NCBI GenBank assembly: GCA_030524715.1
Contig: JAUNGB010000003.1
Location: 1 to 64,000 of the forward strand
DNA from: Eubacteriales bacterium
GTDB taxonomy: Bacteria; Bacillota; Clostridia; Lachnospirales; Lachnospiraceae
Length of the DNA stretch: 64,000 nt
Direction of reading: 5' to 3'
Below the pieces are notes generated by a model. That model did not search any database and was not told where the DNA came from. It saw nothing but the letters and a program-made list of their open reading frames with translations. Both the position numbers and the translations under genes were made by a program. Below, in pieces: positions 19,055 through 27,634 of this stretch. Position 1 is the first letter of the stretch. Every line of letters starts with the position of its first letter.

Positions 19055-20290
19055 TTATTTTCTACATTTGTCCGAAGCCTGCTGCTCACATATGCTGTAA
19101 ATGCGAAGTGATAGCTGCAGATAAAAGCATTCATTCTCATCATGCAGATCCAGATCAAACAATTCTTCCATTCTACGAAGACGGGTATGGAGAGAACTCC
19201 GATGGATATATAGTTTTTCCGCAGCCTTCTGCATATTCCTTCCGGATTCCAGATACGCGGCAAGAGTTTCCAGATAGGAAACGTTGTGTTCATCATCATA
19301 TTCTTCAAGTCCGTGGATTACAGGACTGCAAAAAGAGAGAATATCCGTGTACATGGATGTAGTTTCAAAAAAATGGTACAGGGCAATATCATTGTAAAAA
19401 CAGATTTTATCCATATTGTACTTACGGGCAATTTTTATAGCAGCCGCCGCCTCAGAATATGCCTGATGCAGAGAAAGAAGCGTTTCGCTGGTTCTGCTTA
19501 CGCCCGCCTGTACGGGTATCCCGGCAATGTTCCGCCGGATCATCTGCATGGTGTCTGAATGCAATCTTGATTCGTCGATCAGAATCAGAATGTCTTCTTT
19601 ATACAGGATCACATGATCCAATGGAAGGAGTGCAGAAAGAGTTTTTTGCAGAGAATAAAGAGTCAGCCCAAGTTTGCCGTCTTCGTAAGAGAGCAGGATC
19701 AGGCGCATTTTCTCCGGAATCTTCATATGGATGCATTCCGCCCTTGTCTGTGCTTCAGAGGAAGATATTTTTTGCTCAATTAAATCCTGAATAAGACCGC
19801 ATACCGGATTTTCCTGTGAAATGGTTCTTCCAGTGTATAGGATTTGGTAAAGTAGGGTTTTACAAAGATGAATCATTAATTCGATTTCTTCATTTCCGAT
19901 GGGATGATCCTCGACCATACAGGCCATAGCTACTGCTTTGCTTTTATCCCGGATCCGGCATCCTAGAAAACGTTTGGGACAGAAATCAAATTTCCCGAAA
20001 ATAGGTTCGTCACTATGAAGGATATGATTGTAAATGCCTGCATTTTCAATCATTCTGACTTTTTCAACTGTACGGGCATTTTGGTCTTCACTTTCTCCGT
20101 CAAACATAAAATCTTCCCAATTTTGGCATCCTGCCGGAATGACCGAACTGAAGGTAATGAATTTCATACTTAGATCCATAACAAAAATCGGGTTTCCGAT
20201 AAGCTCAGAGGCCGTATCCACGATACACCGCATTTCTCTTTCTTCGACCAAAGTATTGGAAATAATAGCTTTTTTTTCTTCGAGTGTCAT
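19055..20290 (-). CDS. PucR-type transcriptional regulator
   Basis: Starting at ATG 20290 (RBS GGAGGG, 8 nt upstream), the protein is 411 residues. The N-terminal part resembles a small-molecule sensing domain (GNPIFVMDLSMKFITFSS). The middle looks like a degenerate GGDEF-like segment (LDHVILYKEDILILID, then VQAGVSRT), and the C-terminus is a PucR helix-turn-helix (LAAYLESGRNMQKAAEKLYIHRSSLHTRLRRMEELFDLDL). Such regulators control purine, diacid or aromatic catabolism. It lies 132 nt upstream of the O-demethylase-like gene on the same strand and probably controls it. Confidence 0.85.
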   Translation of the reverse strand: MTLEEKKAIISNTLVEEREMRCIVDTASELIGNPIFVMDLSMKFITFSSVIPAGCQNWEDFMFDGESEDQNARTVEKVRMIENAGIYNHILHSDEPIFGKFDFCPKRFLGCRIRDKSKAVAMACMVEDHPIGNEEIELMIHLCKTLLYQILYTGRTISQENPVCGLIQDLIEQKISSSEAQTRAECIHMKIPEKMRLILLSYEDGKLGLTLYSLQKTLSALLPLDHVILYKEDILILIDESRLHSDTMQMIRRNIAGIPVQAGVSRTSETLLSLHQAYSEAAAAIKIARKYNMDKICFYNDIALYHFFETTSMYTDILSFCSPVIHGLEEYDDEHNVSYLETLAAYLESGRNMQKAAEKLYIHRSSLHTRLRRMEELFDLDLHDENECFYLQLSLRIYSICEQQASDKCRK

Positions 20291-20337
20291 AAAAATCCCT
20301 CCATCCTGATTTCTATCATACGTTTTATCAGGTTGAA

Positions 20338-20507
20338 AAGCCTGTAAAAGCAGGACAAAGTAATGTAGCAAGCATAAGCAAGCCGCCATAGCCCATAGTT
20401 TAAACCAGACGTTTTTTCTATAACTTTTCTTTTTTGTATCTGACGGCTTCTTCTGCATATCGAGTGCCGAACTCGCCCATAGCTTCGTAAAATTTGGTGG
20501 AATTCAT
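20338..20507 (-). pseudogene. Fragment of an anti-sigma-factor-like membrane protein
   Basis: From ATG 20507 (good RBS GAGGCAGGA) the frame reads MNSTKFYEAMGEFGTRYAEEAVRYKKEKL and stops. The next frame continues with KKSYRKNVWFKLWAMAACLCLLHYFVLL. Together these resemble the start of clostridial anti-sigma-like proteins, with a short cytosolic helix and then a WAMAACL membrane segment. A frameshift divides the two and the rest of the gene is gone. Confidence 0.45.
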
Positions 20508-20699
20508 ATCTATATCTTTCTATATCCTGCCTCGTTATTATTACAATTTTAATATTTTTTGACACGTCTATTGTACCATGAGATGAAAAAAAGTGCTATA
20601 ATAATCCAGAGTTTGTTTGCATTCCGCTTTGCTGCATATCATAAACGCAGACTGCTGCGCTTATCTGCGTTCAAATAAATCTTAAGGAATGATCATCAT

Positions 20700-20879
20700 A
20701 TGGAACATGAATTTGAAAGAATCCCGATTTCAAAGCTGGTATTAAGATTGGGAATACCCGCTATGTGCGCTCAGTTTTTTAATATTTTGTATAGTATTGT
20801 AGACCGGGCCTTTGTCGGACATCTATGGTATACTGAACAACAAAACAGGCTTTACAGGAACAGAATTTCCCGGAAATAA
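20700..20879 (+). pseudogene. 5' fragment of a MATE efflux gene
   Basis: From ATG 20700 the frame reads EFERIPISKLVLRLGIPAM and then FFNILYSIVDRAFVGH, a typical first MATE helix, before the similarity ends at about 20823. A non-homologous tail follows to TAA at 20877. Only about 40 of some 440 residues remain. The intact MATE gene downstream (21805) is a different one. Confidence 0.7.
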
Positions 20880-20903
20880 CAGAGCCGTATGAGGTGAAAA
20901 ATA

Positions 20904-21731
20904 TTGAAGCAGGAATATTATCAGATTGGTGAAGTAAGCAAGATCACAGGGATTTCAAAGGATACGCTGCATTTTTATATCCGTTCAGGGCTGATGACGC
21001 CGGATTTCATTGATCCGGAAAACCATTATAGTTATTTCTCACGGTGGAATATGTATCAGCTTGATATCATTACAACCTGCCGCCGTTTGGGAATCCCGCT
21101 GGAGAGAGTGAAGCAGATCATTTCTTCCAGGGATAACGATAAGGTTGTAAACCTTCTGAAAGAATACCAGAAGGAGGCGCTGCGCCTGAGCAGCTATTAC
21201 CGGCAGGTCGCGGAGGACATCAGTTGGTACGGGCAGGAAAACGATTATATCAAATTACACGCCGAGGATTCTGCTGTCCGTCTTGAATACCGGGAACCGG
21301 AGACGGTGATCGCCGGGAAAATAACAGGGGATATTTCTTCCTATCATGCGAATCTGCAGGAAGTTCTCAGACAGGAAATGCAGGACCGGCATTTTGTCCG
21401 GAGAAAGTATGGGTATATTCTGGACACGGAAGGGGTTTTGGATAACCGGCTTTTGAAACAACGGGAATATGTGAAGCTGCCGGACAATGATTATTCCAGG
21501 ATAAGCCCTGAACATCTTTTTACGCTGCCGGGAGGGGAATATGCTTTTTTTACCATCTGTATCCGGGACGAGAAAGCAGATTTTTCTTCGCTGCACCAAT
21601 GGCTGGAGCAGCAGGAATATACCGTAGACGCTGTCTATGCGGAAGAACTGGGTTTCCAACTATTTAAATATATTCACAAGTACTACTGTGAGGTTCGCGC
21701 CCATGTAGTAAAAAAAGCTCCGGAAAAATAA
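20904..21731 (+). CDS. MerR family regulator next to a MATE pump
   Basis: The 275-residue protein uses a TTG start with GAGGTG 6 nt upstream. The first 75 residues are a MerR winged helix (YQIGEVSKITGISKDTLHFYIRSGL), followed by a dimerisation helix. The C-terminal 180 residues look like a GyrI-type ligand-binding domain (EYREPETVIAGKI, then LPGGEYAFFTI), common in drug-sensing regulators such as BmrR. It lies 73 nt upstream of the 21805 MATE gene, so it probably turns on that pump when it binds a toxic compound. Confidence 0.85.
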   Translation: MKQEYYQIGEVSKITGISKDTLHFYIRSGLMTPDFIDPENHYSYFSRWNMYQLDIITTCRRLGIPLERVKQIISSRDNDKVVNLLKEYQKEALRLSSYYRQVAEDISWYGQENDYIKLHAEDSAVRLEYREPETVIAGKITGDISSYHANLQEVLRQEMQDRHFVRRKYGYILDTEGVLDNRLLKQREYVKLPDNDYSRISPEHLFTLPGGEYAFFTICIRDEKADFSSLHQWLEQQEYTVDAVYAEELGFQLFKYIHKYYCEVRAHVVKKAPEK

Positions 21732-21804
21732 AAAAGTCCTTGACTGTGTAGTTGCTCCACGCTTTATACTGTCTGAGAAAAGAAGTGAAAGGGGGAACTG
21801 CCGC

Positions 21805-23097
21805 ATGGACATGGAACATACGCCAGTATCAAAATTATTGCTGAAACTCTCTCCGCCGGTCATGCTGTCACTGCTGATCCAGTCGGTCTATAACATTGTA
21901 GATAGCTTTTTTATCGCCCGCTATCAGGCGGAGGGACTGACCGCTTTGTCGATCATTTATCCGATGCAGATATTGATGGTGGCATTGGCTACCGGAACGG
22001 GAGCCGGGGTGAACATTCTGCTTTCCAGAATGGACGGGCAGGGCCAGACGGAGCAGCAGCACACGGTTATCATCAGCGGGCTTGTGCTGAATGTCATCCA
22101 CAGCCTGTTGTTCGCGGCTGCGGGGGTGATTTTTGTATCCGCCTTTTTTCATATGTCGTCGGACAATGAACTGGTTTGTCGGCAGGGAATCTTATATGCA
22201 AAGATCGTTTTCGGCTGTTCAGCAGGGATGTTTACGGAGGCGGTCTTCACAAAAACCCTGCAGGCAAGGGGAAATATGATGCTCCCTATGGCTGCGCAGG
22301 TTACGGGCGCAGTAATCAATATGATTCTTGATCCCATTTTTATTTTTGGAATGGCAGGAGTTCCGGAAATGGGCATGAAAGGGGCTGCCCTGGCAACGGT
22401 GATCGGCCAGTGGGCGGCAATGGTGATCGTAGCGGCAGGGGTTCTTCGGGCAAATACCCTGCATGGAAAATGGAGCGGTTCCATGTGTGTCCGGATCTAC
22501 CGGAACGGAATCGGTTCGATCGTCACCCAGTCACTATATACTTTATATATGGTCGGGCTGAATATGATCCTGAAGTTATTTTCGGAAGATGCTGTGACAG
22601 TCCTTGGGATATACTATAAGATACAGTCGTTTTTCTTTATTCCCCTGCTTGGTTTCCAGCAGGTTTTGCTTCCTGTAGTCAGCTATAATTACGGTGCGAG
22701 GAAAAAACAACGCATCCGGCAGACGATCCAATTGGCCCTTATTCTTTCCTGCGGGCTTATGTTGGCGGCGACATTGGTTTTTCTTGTGTTTCCTCGTGAA
22801 CTTTTGCTGATATTTTCGCCCACACAGGAAATCCTGTCAATCGGGAGCTATGCGCTGAGGGTGATCGCGCTGAGCTTTATTCCGGCAGGCGTTACGATTG
22901 TCGCCACCACGCACCTGCAGGGAATTGCGAGAATGAAAGAGAGTGTTTTTGTCATCGTTCTGCGGCAGGTGATCCTTCTGGTTCCGATGGCGTGGCTTCT
23001 GCATTATCTTAGCCTGGAAGCAGTATGGTGGACTTTTCCGCTGACAGAAATCGTTGCGGCGGCGGTGTGCATCATATTTGAAAAAAAGTATTTATAG
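21805..23097 (+). CDS. MATE family efflux pump
   Basis: This 430-residue membrane protein has 12 predicted helices in two similar halves. It begins PVSKLLLKLSPPVMLSLLIQSVYNIVDSFFIARY and has the second-half repeat QSLYTLYMVGLNMILKLF. MATE proteins export cationic drugs or metabolites in exchange for Na+ or H+. GGGGGA precedes the ATG. Its neighbour, a MerR regulator with a GyrI-like domain, suggests inducible resistance. Confidence 0.92.
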   Translation: MDMEHTPVSKLLLKLSPPVMLSLLIQSVYNIVDSFFIARYQAEGLTALSIIYPMQILMVALATGTGAGVNILLSRMDGQGQTEQQHTVIISGLVLNVIHSLLFAAAGVIFVSAFFHMSSDNELVCRQGILYAKIVFGCSAGMFTEAVFTKTLQARGNMMLPMAAQVTGAVINMILDPIFIFGMAGVPEMGMKGAALATVIGQWAAMVIVAAGVLRANTLHGKWSGSMCVRIYRNGIGSIVTQSLYTLYMVGLNMILKLFSEDAVTVLGIYYKIQSFFFIPLLGFQQVLLPVVSYNYGARKKQRIRQTIQLALILSCGLMLAATLVFLVFPRELLLIFSPTQEILSIGSYALRVIALSFIPAGVTIVATTHLQGIARMKESVFVIVLRQVILLVPMAWLLHYLSLEAVWWTFPLTEIVAAAVCIIFEKKYL

Positions 23098-23253
23098 TTG
23101 TAAAAATATCTCTGGCATTCTTCCGTGTCTCCTGTTCTTTTCTGAAACAGGGACGATACATCCACTGTTTCTCTTTAAACTGGCCAGCGGGCTGGAGGAA
23201 ATCCTCATGTAGAATGAGGGATTCCACCCAGCTTTTTAAAATATTCCGGACTA
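23098..23253. other. Gene-free stretch downstream of MATE
   Basis: I see no coding potential, RNA gene or convincing conserved secondary structure here. It contains some short G+C-rich words (for example around 23185-23230) but no motif that I can name. Confidence 0.4.
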
Positions 23254-23278
23254 AAAAAACACCTTCGGGTGTTTTTTT
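23254..23278. terminator. Terminator with TTCG loop
   Basis: AAAAAACACC, loop TTCG, GGTGTTTTTT form a perfect hairpin with U-runs on either strand. It separates the MATE transcript from the CooS-family gene. Confidence 0.85.
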
Positions 23279-23347
23279 ATTTTCGGGTTTAAAACATACA
23301 AAACCACTATGTATTAAAATAAATACACAAAATACCGTCCGGTTTCA

Positions 23348-23376
23348 TTGACAGGAAGGATTTGTGATGATATAAT
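23348..23376 (+). promoter_or_regulatory. Near-perfect promoter of the CooS-family operon
   Basis: TTGACA (23348-23353) and TATAAT (23371-23376) are both exact consensus hexamers with exactly 17 bp between them. The predicted start site is near 23383, leaving a 5' leader of about 170 nt before the ATG. Confidence 0.8.
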
Positions 23377-23470
23377 GCCTACTAAATCCATAGGAAAAAT
23401 ATGGTAATGAAATTAGCAAAGAGCAACGGAAATTCCGGATGAGAGGATTCAGTGGACATCTGCGTACCTG

Positions 23471-23545
23471 AATCAATGATAAGAACTTAAGAATCAATAA
23501 TAAGAACTTAATCAATGATAAAAACCTAAATCAACTATAAAAGGA
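23471..23545 (+). repeat. Imperfect tandem repeats in the CooS leader
   Basis: Three to four imperfect copies of a roughly 20-nt unit, of the type AATCAATGATAAGAACTTA, lie end to end and finish at the ribosome site AAAGGAG. Bases differ slightly between copies. They are inside the predicted transcript, so they may bind a protein or small RNA, or may just be slippage repeats. Confidence 0.7.
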
Positions 23546-23554
23546 GAACAAAAT

Positions 23555-25669
23555 ATGGCAAATCACAGCGATCACATCGAAAAGGGTACCAAGGAAAAGC
23601 CGCATCAGCACAGGGCGCTGATCGGTTTTGACGAACACGGTATACCGAAGGTCCTCGTGCCTGCGGACAGGGGCGGAGAAACGCACACCCACAAAGATGA
23701 AAACGGCAATCTGTATGAGCATTTTCACGAAGCCGGATTTACCGACGATTATATGAAGGCGGTGGCAGAATATAAAAAGACATTTCCATCCAAACAGGAC
23801 GTGCTGGATCAGACGCCGGACCCGGCGGTGCGCCAGATGATGCTGAACATGGAGCAGATCGGCGCGGATACGGCGTTCGACCGGTTTGACAGTCAGAAGC
23901 CTATGTGCAGCTACGGTTTGTCCGGCGCCTGCTGTAAGATCTGCAACATGGGACCTTGCAGGATCACGCCGAAAAGCCCCCGGGGCGTCTGCGGGGCGGA
24001 CGCGGATCTGATCGTTGCAAGGAATCTGCTGCGGTCCGCCGCGGCCGGGGCAGCTCAGCACGGTATGCATGCCAGGGAAGTGATACTGGCTCTGAAATGG
24101 GCGGCCCAGGGGAAGCTGGATATTCCGATTATAGGCGAGTATAAAGTGAAGACCATGGCTCAGGCTTTTGGGATCAGGACCAGGAACAGGAGCTTAAAGC
24201 GAATTGCCGCAGATCTGGCGGACGCCCTGCTGGAGGATCTTTCCAGAACAGAGCCCGGGACCTACAGGACTATCGAAGCCTGCGCTCCCCCGGAGAGACA
24301 GGAAGTGTGGAAAAAACTGGATATCCTGCCCATCAGCGCCTACCATGAGGTGTTTGAGGCATACCATAAATCGGGATGCGCCACAGACGGAGACTGGAGA
24401 AGTATCATGCAGCAGTTTCTCCGCTGCGGACTGGCGTTTACTTTTACCGGGGTTGTAGCGTCGAATATCGCTACGGACAGTCTGTTCGGCGTCGGAGACA
24501 GGGTGACCTCAAAGGTCAATATCGGCGCTCTGAAGAAAGGATACGTGAACATTGCGGTGCACGGACATCTGCCTCTTCTGGTCAGCCAGATCGTAAAGAC
24601 AGGTCTCAGTGAGAAATACCAGAAGCTTGCAAAAGAGAGAGGCGCTAAGGGAATCCGCTTTTATGGAATCTGCTGCTCCGGGCTCTCCGCAATGTACCGT
24701 TATGCCGGGGTGATCCCCCTCTCCAATGCGGTGACCGCCGAGCTGGTTCTGGGAACCGGAGCGTTGGATCTGTGGGTGGCGGACGTGCAGGATGTATTTC
24801 CATCTATTATGGAGGTAGCAAAATGCTACAGGACCACAGTGGTGACCACCAGTGATTCCGCCCGGCTTCCGGGAGCTGAACACATCGCCTATGACCACCA
24901 TCACTCCAATATCGGAGAGACGCAGAAGATTGCGGAACAGATCGTGGAACGGGCGATCGATAGCTTTGAGGCGCGCAGAGGGATTCCGGTGTTTATCCCT
25001 CCCTACGAGGTAGAGGCGGAGGTGGGATTTTCCGTGGAATACGTGCACAAACGCTTCGGGAGTATGCAGCCCCTGGCGGATGCGGTGAAAAGCGGGCAGA
25101 TTCTGGGGATCGTCAACATGGTTGGGTGCAATAATCCCAAAGTAGTGTATGAACGTGCCATCATTGATGTGGCGGATGTTCTGCTGAAAAACAATGTGCT
25201 GATACTGACAAACGGATGCGCCGCATTTCCGCTGATGAAACTGGGCTACTGTACCATATCTGCCTGGAATCAGACGGGAGAGAGCCTGAGAGAATTTCTG
25301 CAGCCGGATCTGCCTCCTGTCTGGCATGTGGGGGAATGTATTGATAATACCAGATCTTCCGGTATTTTTGCCGGGGTAGCGCAGGCTTTAGGAAAAAATA
25401 TATACGAGATGCCTTACGGCTTTACCTCCCCTGAGTGGGGAAATGAGAAGGGAATCGATGCGGCTCTGGGCTTCCGCCTGATGGGCGTCAACTCCTACCA
25501 TTGCGTGGAGGCCCAGATCCACGGCTCTGCCAATGTAATTCATTTCCTAAAAGAGGGAACCAGGGAGACGCTGGGTTCGGTGATGCATGTGGATACGGAT
25601 CCGAAAGCTCTGGGAAATAAAATTGTGGAGGATCTGAAAGCAAAGAGAAGGGCTCTGGGCTGGGATTGA
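23555..25669 (+). CDS. cooS: CooS-family protein lacking one C-cluster cysteine (CooS-V-like)
   Basis: The 704-residue protein has the CODH catalytic-subunit scaffold. The D-cluster cysteines C118 and C126 and the B-cluster cysteines C127, C130, C135 and C146 are present. For the active-site C-cluster I can align H338 (GHLP instead of the usual GHNP), C374 (GICCSG), C525 (GCNNPK), C555 (NGCAA) and C595 (GECIDN), plus K632. The ligand equivalent to Cys333 of C. hydrogenoformans CODH-II is D413 (DVQDVFPS instead of DVQC). Enzymes that lack a canonical ligand, such as CooS-V of C. hydrogenoformans, hold an Fe/S/O hybrid cluster and do not oxidise CO. A His-rich extension of about 75 residues precedes the usual start. 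No ACS, CooC or CooF gene is nearby. The CO dehydrogenase name should therefore be used with care. Confidence 0.9.
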   Translation: MANHSDHIEKGTKEKPHQHRALIGFDEHGIPKVLVPADRGGETHTHKDENGNLYEHFHEAGFTDDYMKAVAEYKKTFPSKQDVLDQTPDPAVRQMMLNMEQIGADTAFDRFDSQKPMCSYGLSGACCKICNMGPCRITPKSPRGVCGADADLIVARNLLRSAAAGAAQHGMHAREVILALKWAAQGKLDIPIIGEYKVKTMAQAFGIRTRNRSLKRIAADLADALLEDLSRTEPGTYRTIEACAPPERQEVWKKLDILPISAYHEVFEAYHKSGCATDGDWRSIMQQFLRCGLAFTFTGVVASNIATDSLFGVGDRVTSKVNIGALKKGYVNIAVHGHLPLLVSQIVKTGLSEKYQKLAKERGAKGIRFYGICCSGLSAMYRYAGVIPLSNAVTAELVLGTGALDLWVADVQDVFPSIMEVAKCYRTTVVTTSDSARLPGAEHIAYDHHHSNIGETQKIAEQIVERAIDSFEARRGIPVFIPPYEVEAEVGFSVEYVHKRFGSMQPLADAVKSGQILGIVNMVGCNNPKVVYERAIIDVADVLLKNNVLILTNGCAAFPLMKLGYCTISAWNQTGESLREFLQPDLPPVWHVGECIDNTRSSGIFAGVAQALGKNIYEMPYGFTSPEWGNEKGIDAALGFRLMGVNSYHCVEAQIHGSANVIHFLKEGTRETLGSVMHVDTDPKALGNKIVEDLKAKRRALGWD

Positions 25670-25781
25670 AACTGAAGCAGCCAAACTGCAGCAAAGTTAT
25701 CAAACAGCCATTCAGACATGGCTGCATGGCTCGTTGCCCGCGGAAATAAATTCAGAGAGAAAAGGAGATAAATTATAAATT

Positions 25782-26807
25782 ATGAAAAAATGGAAGAAGA
25801 TTGTGGGAATTATTCTCGCAGCAGTTATCGCGGCAGCGTCGCTTGCAGGCTGCGGAAGCGGAGACAGCGGAAAGCAGGCTGCTCAGGGCATTTCAGAGAG
25901 CGGCGCTGCAGCATCGACAAACGGCGGGGCATCAGCAAAAGACAGTTCATCATCAGAGCAGAAGGTGATCCATCTGGGATATCTGCCCATCACACACGCG
26001 CTTGCCCTGTTTGCTGAGAAAGACCTGCTGGATGACGAGAATGGAGACATAAAAATAGAACTGGAAAAATTCAGTTCATGGTCCGACCTTACGGACGCGC
26101 TGAACGCGGGGCGGATCGATGGGGCGTCTGTTCTCATCGAGCTGGCTATGAGCGCAGTAAGCCAGGGAATCGACCTGAAGGCCGTGGCACTGGGACATAA
26201 AGACGGAAACGTGATCGTGGTCTCAGATGAGATCCAATCCGCTGCCGATCTGAAAGGGAAAACCTTTGCGATCCCGCACACACAGTCGTCGCACAATATT
26301 CTTGTACATGATATGCTGGAAGAGAACGGGCTTTCCATCAGCGATGTAAACGTGGTGCAATTGGCGCCCTCCGAAATGCCCTCATCTTTGGCCAGCGGTT
26401 CCATCGACGGTTACTGCGTGGCGGAACCCTTCGGCGCACAGGCGGTCACTCAGGGCTTCGGCCATGTGTTGTATGATTCCGAGGAACTCTGGGACAATTC
26501 GCTGTGCTGCGGTCTTGTCCTGACAGGAAGCTTTGCCAAAAACGATCCGGAAACCACGGAGCTTCTGATCGAGAAATACCGGGAAGCCGGAAATTCTCTG
26601 GATCAGGAGAAAGCGGAACAGATTGCGGAGGAATATCTGGGGCAGGATTCAAACGTGCTGGAACAGTCCCTGGAATGGATTCACTTTGACGATCTTGAAA
26701 TCACGGAGGAAGCCTATCAGACGTTGGTTGACAAAGTAGAGGCTTACGGGATTAATGAAAATCCGCCCGCCTATGAGGAATTCGTTTATCAGCCGACTGA
26801 GAAATAA
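25782..26807 (+). CDS. NrtA/SsuA-like ABC substrate-binding lipoprotein
   Basis: The 341-residue protein has a lipoprotein signal (AASLAGCGSG, Cys about 25), a Ser/Gly-rich linker, and an NMT1/NrtA-type periplasmic-binding fold starting VIHLGYLPITHALALFAEKDLL. The DGYCVAEPFGAQA segment is also typical. Relatives bind nitrate, bicarbonate, taurine, sulfonates or thiamine precursors; GYLPITHA is closest in feel to the NrtA/CmpA side. It is the first gene of a complete importer set placed 112 nt after the CooS-family gene. The cargo is unknown; a substrate of the CooS-like protein is a reasonable inference. Confidence 0.88.
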   Translation: MKKWKKIVGIILAAVIAAASLAGCGSGDSGKQAAQGISESGAAASTNGGASAKDSSSSEQKVIHLGYLPITHALALFAEKDLLDDENGDIKIELEKFSSWSDLTDALNAGRIDGASVLIELAMSAVSQGIDLKAVALGHKDGNVIVVSDEIQSAADLKGKTFAIPHTQSSHNILVHDMLEENGLSISDVNVVQLAPSEMPSSLASGSIDGYCVAEPFGAQAVTQGFGHVLYDSEELWDNSLCCGLVLTGSFAKNDPETTELLIEKYREAGNSLDQEKAEQIAEEYLGQDSNVLEQSLEWIHFDDLEITEEAYQTLVDKVEAYGINENPPAYEEFVYQPTEK

Positions 26808-26828
26808 TCAGCCGGAAAGGAGGATACC

Positions 26829-27629
26829 ATGTTTCAATCAATTAAACGGATAGTTCTGTCTTTCGCGTGCCTGTTGCTGATCTGGCAGCTTGCGGTTACT
26901 TTCGGGAATTTTAATCCTGTGCTTTTTCCGGGTCCGGGGAAGGTTCTGGAGGCCTTTGCCGAGCTCTGTACAACAGGGCTTCGGGGAAGTTCCTCGGGAA
27001 TCACCCTGTTCGGTCACATCAAAGCCAGCATGATAAGATTTCTTGCCGGGTATCTTGCGTCGGTAAGCCTTGGAGTGTTGTCCGGACTTTTACTGGGATG
27101 GTTTCCCACTGCCTTTGCCTATGTCAATCCGGTAATCCAGCTGATCCGCCCCATCGCGCCTGTAGCCTGGCTGCCGTTTATCGTACTCTGGGTGGGAATC
27201 GGTGATATGCCCGCAATCGCAATTATCTTTATCGCGGGATTTTTCCCTGTGCTTCTCTCCACAGTCTCTGCGGTAAACAACATGGATCGGGTTTACCTGA
27301 AGGTGGCGGGGAATTTTAAGCTGTCTCAGTTTCATACACTGGTAAAAATCGTATTTCCTGCGGTATTTCCTCAGATTGCCGCCAGTCTCCATCTGGCGCT
27401 CAGCACCTGTTGGATTTTCCTGGTGTCAGGTGAGATGGTGGGTTCACAGACCGGGCTGGGCTTTCTGGTAATGGATGCAAAAAACTGCATCCGCGCGGAC
27501 GCTCTCCTGGCAGTCATGATAACCATCGGACTCGTGGGGCTTGCGCTGGATCTTCTGATCGGTCTATTTGAAAAGAAGGTAGCGCAGATCTGGGGCTTCG
27601 GCGTGGTAAAGTATGAGAAAGGCAGGTAA
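26829..27629 (+). CDS. SsuC/TauC-like ABC permease
   Basis: The 266-residue protein has six membrane segments and the permease loop DRVYLKVAGNFKLSQFHTLVKIVFPAVFPQI, a typical BPD_transp_1 EAA-type region. It is 21 nt after the binding-protein stop, with AAAGGAGG upstream, and 5 nt before the ATPase. It should form a homodimeric channel for the substrate caught by the lipoprotein. Confidence 0.92.
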   Translation: MFQSIKRIVLSFACLLLIWQLAVTFGNFNPVLFPGPGKVLEAFAELCTTGLRGSSSGITLFGHIKASMIRFLAGYLASVSLGVLSGLLLGWFPTAFAYVNPVIQLIRPIAPVAWLPFIVLWVGIGDMPAIAIIFIAGFFPVLLSTVSAVNNMDRVYLKVAGNFKLSQFHTLVKIVFPAVFPQIAASLHLALSTCWIFLVSGEMVGSQTGLGFLVMDAKNCIRADALLAVMITIGLVGLALDLLIGLFEKKVAQIWGFGVVKYEKGR

Positions 27630-27634
27630 ACAAT

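Noticed and set aside
23098..23250. Riboswitch-like structure upstream of the CooS-family gene
   Set aside because: Some G+C-rich pairing is possible, but it lies before the predicted promoter and terminator, and no known riboswitch core was recognised.
23555..25669. Evidence for Wood-Ljungdahl acetogenesis at this locus
   Set aside because: No ACS, corrinoid protein, CooC or CooF gene is near, and the C-cluster ligand change argues against CO dehydrogenase activity.
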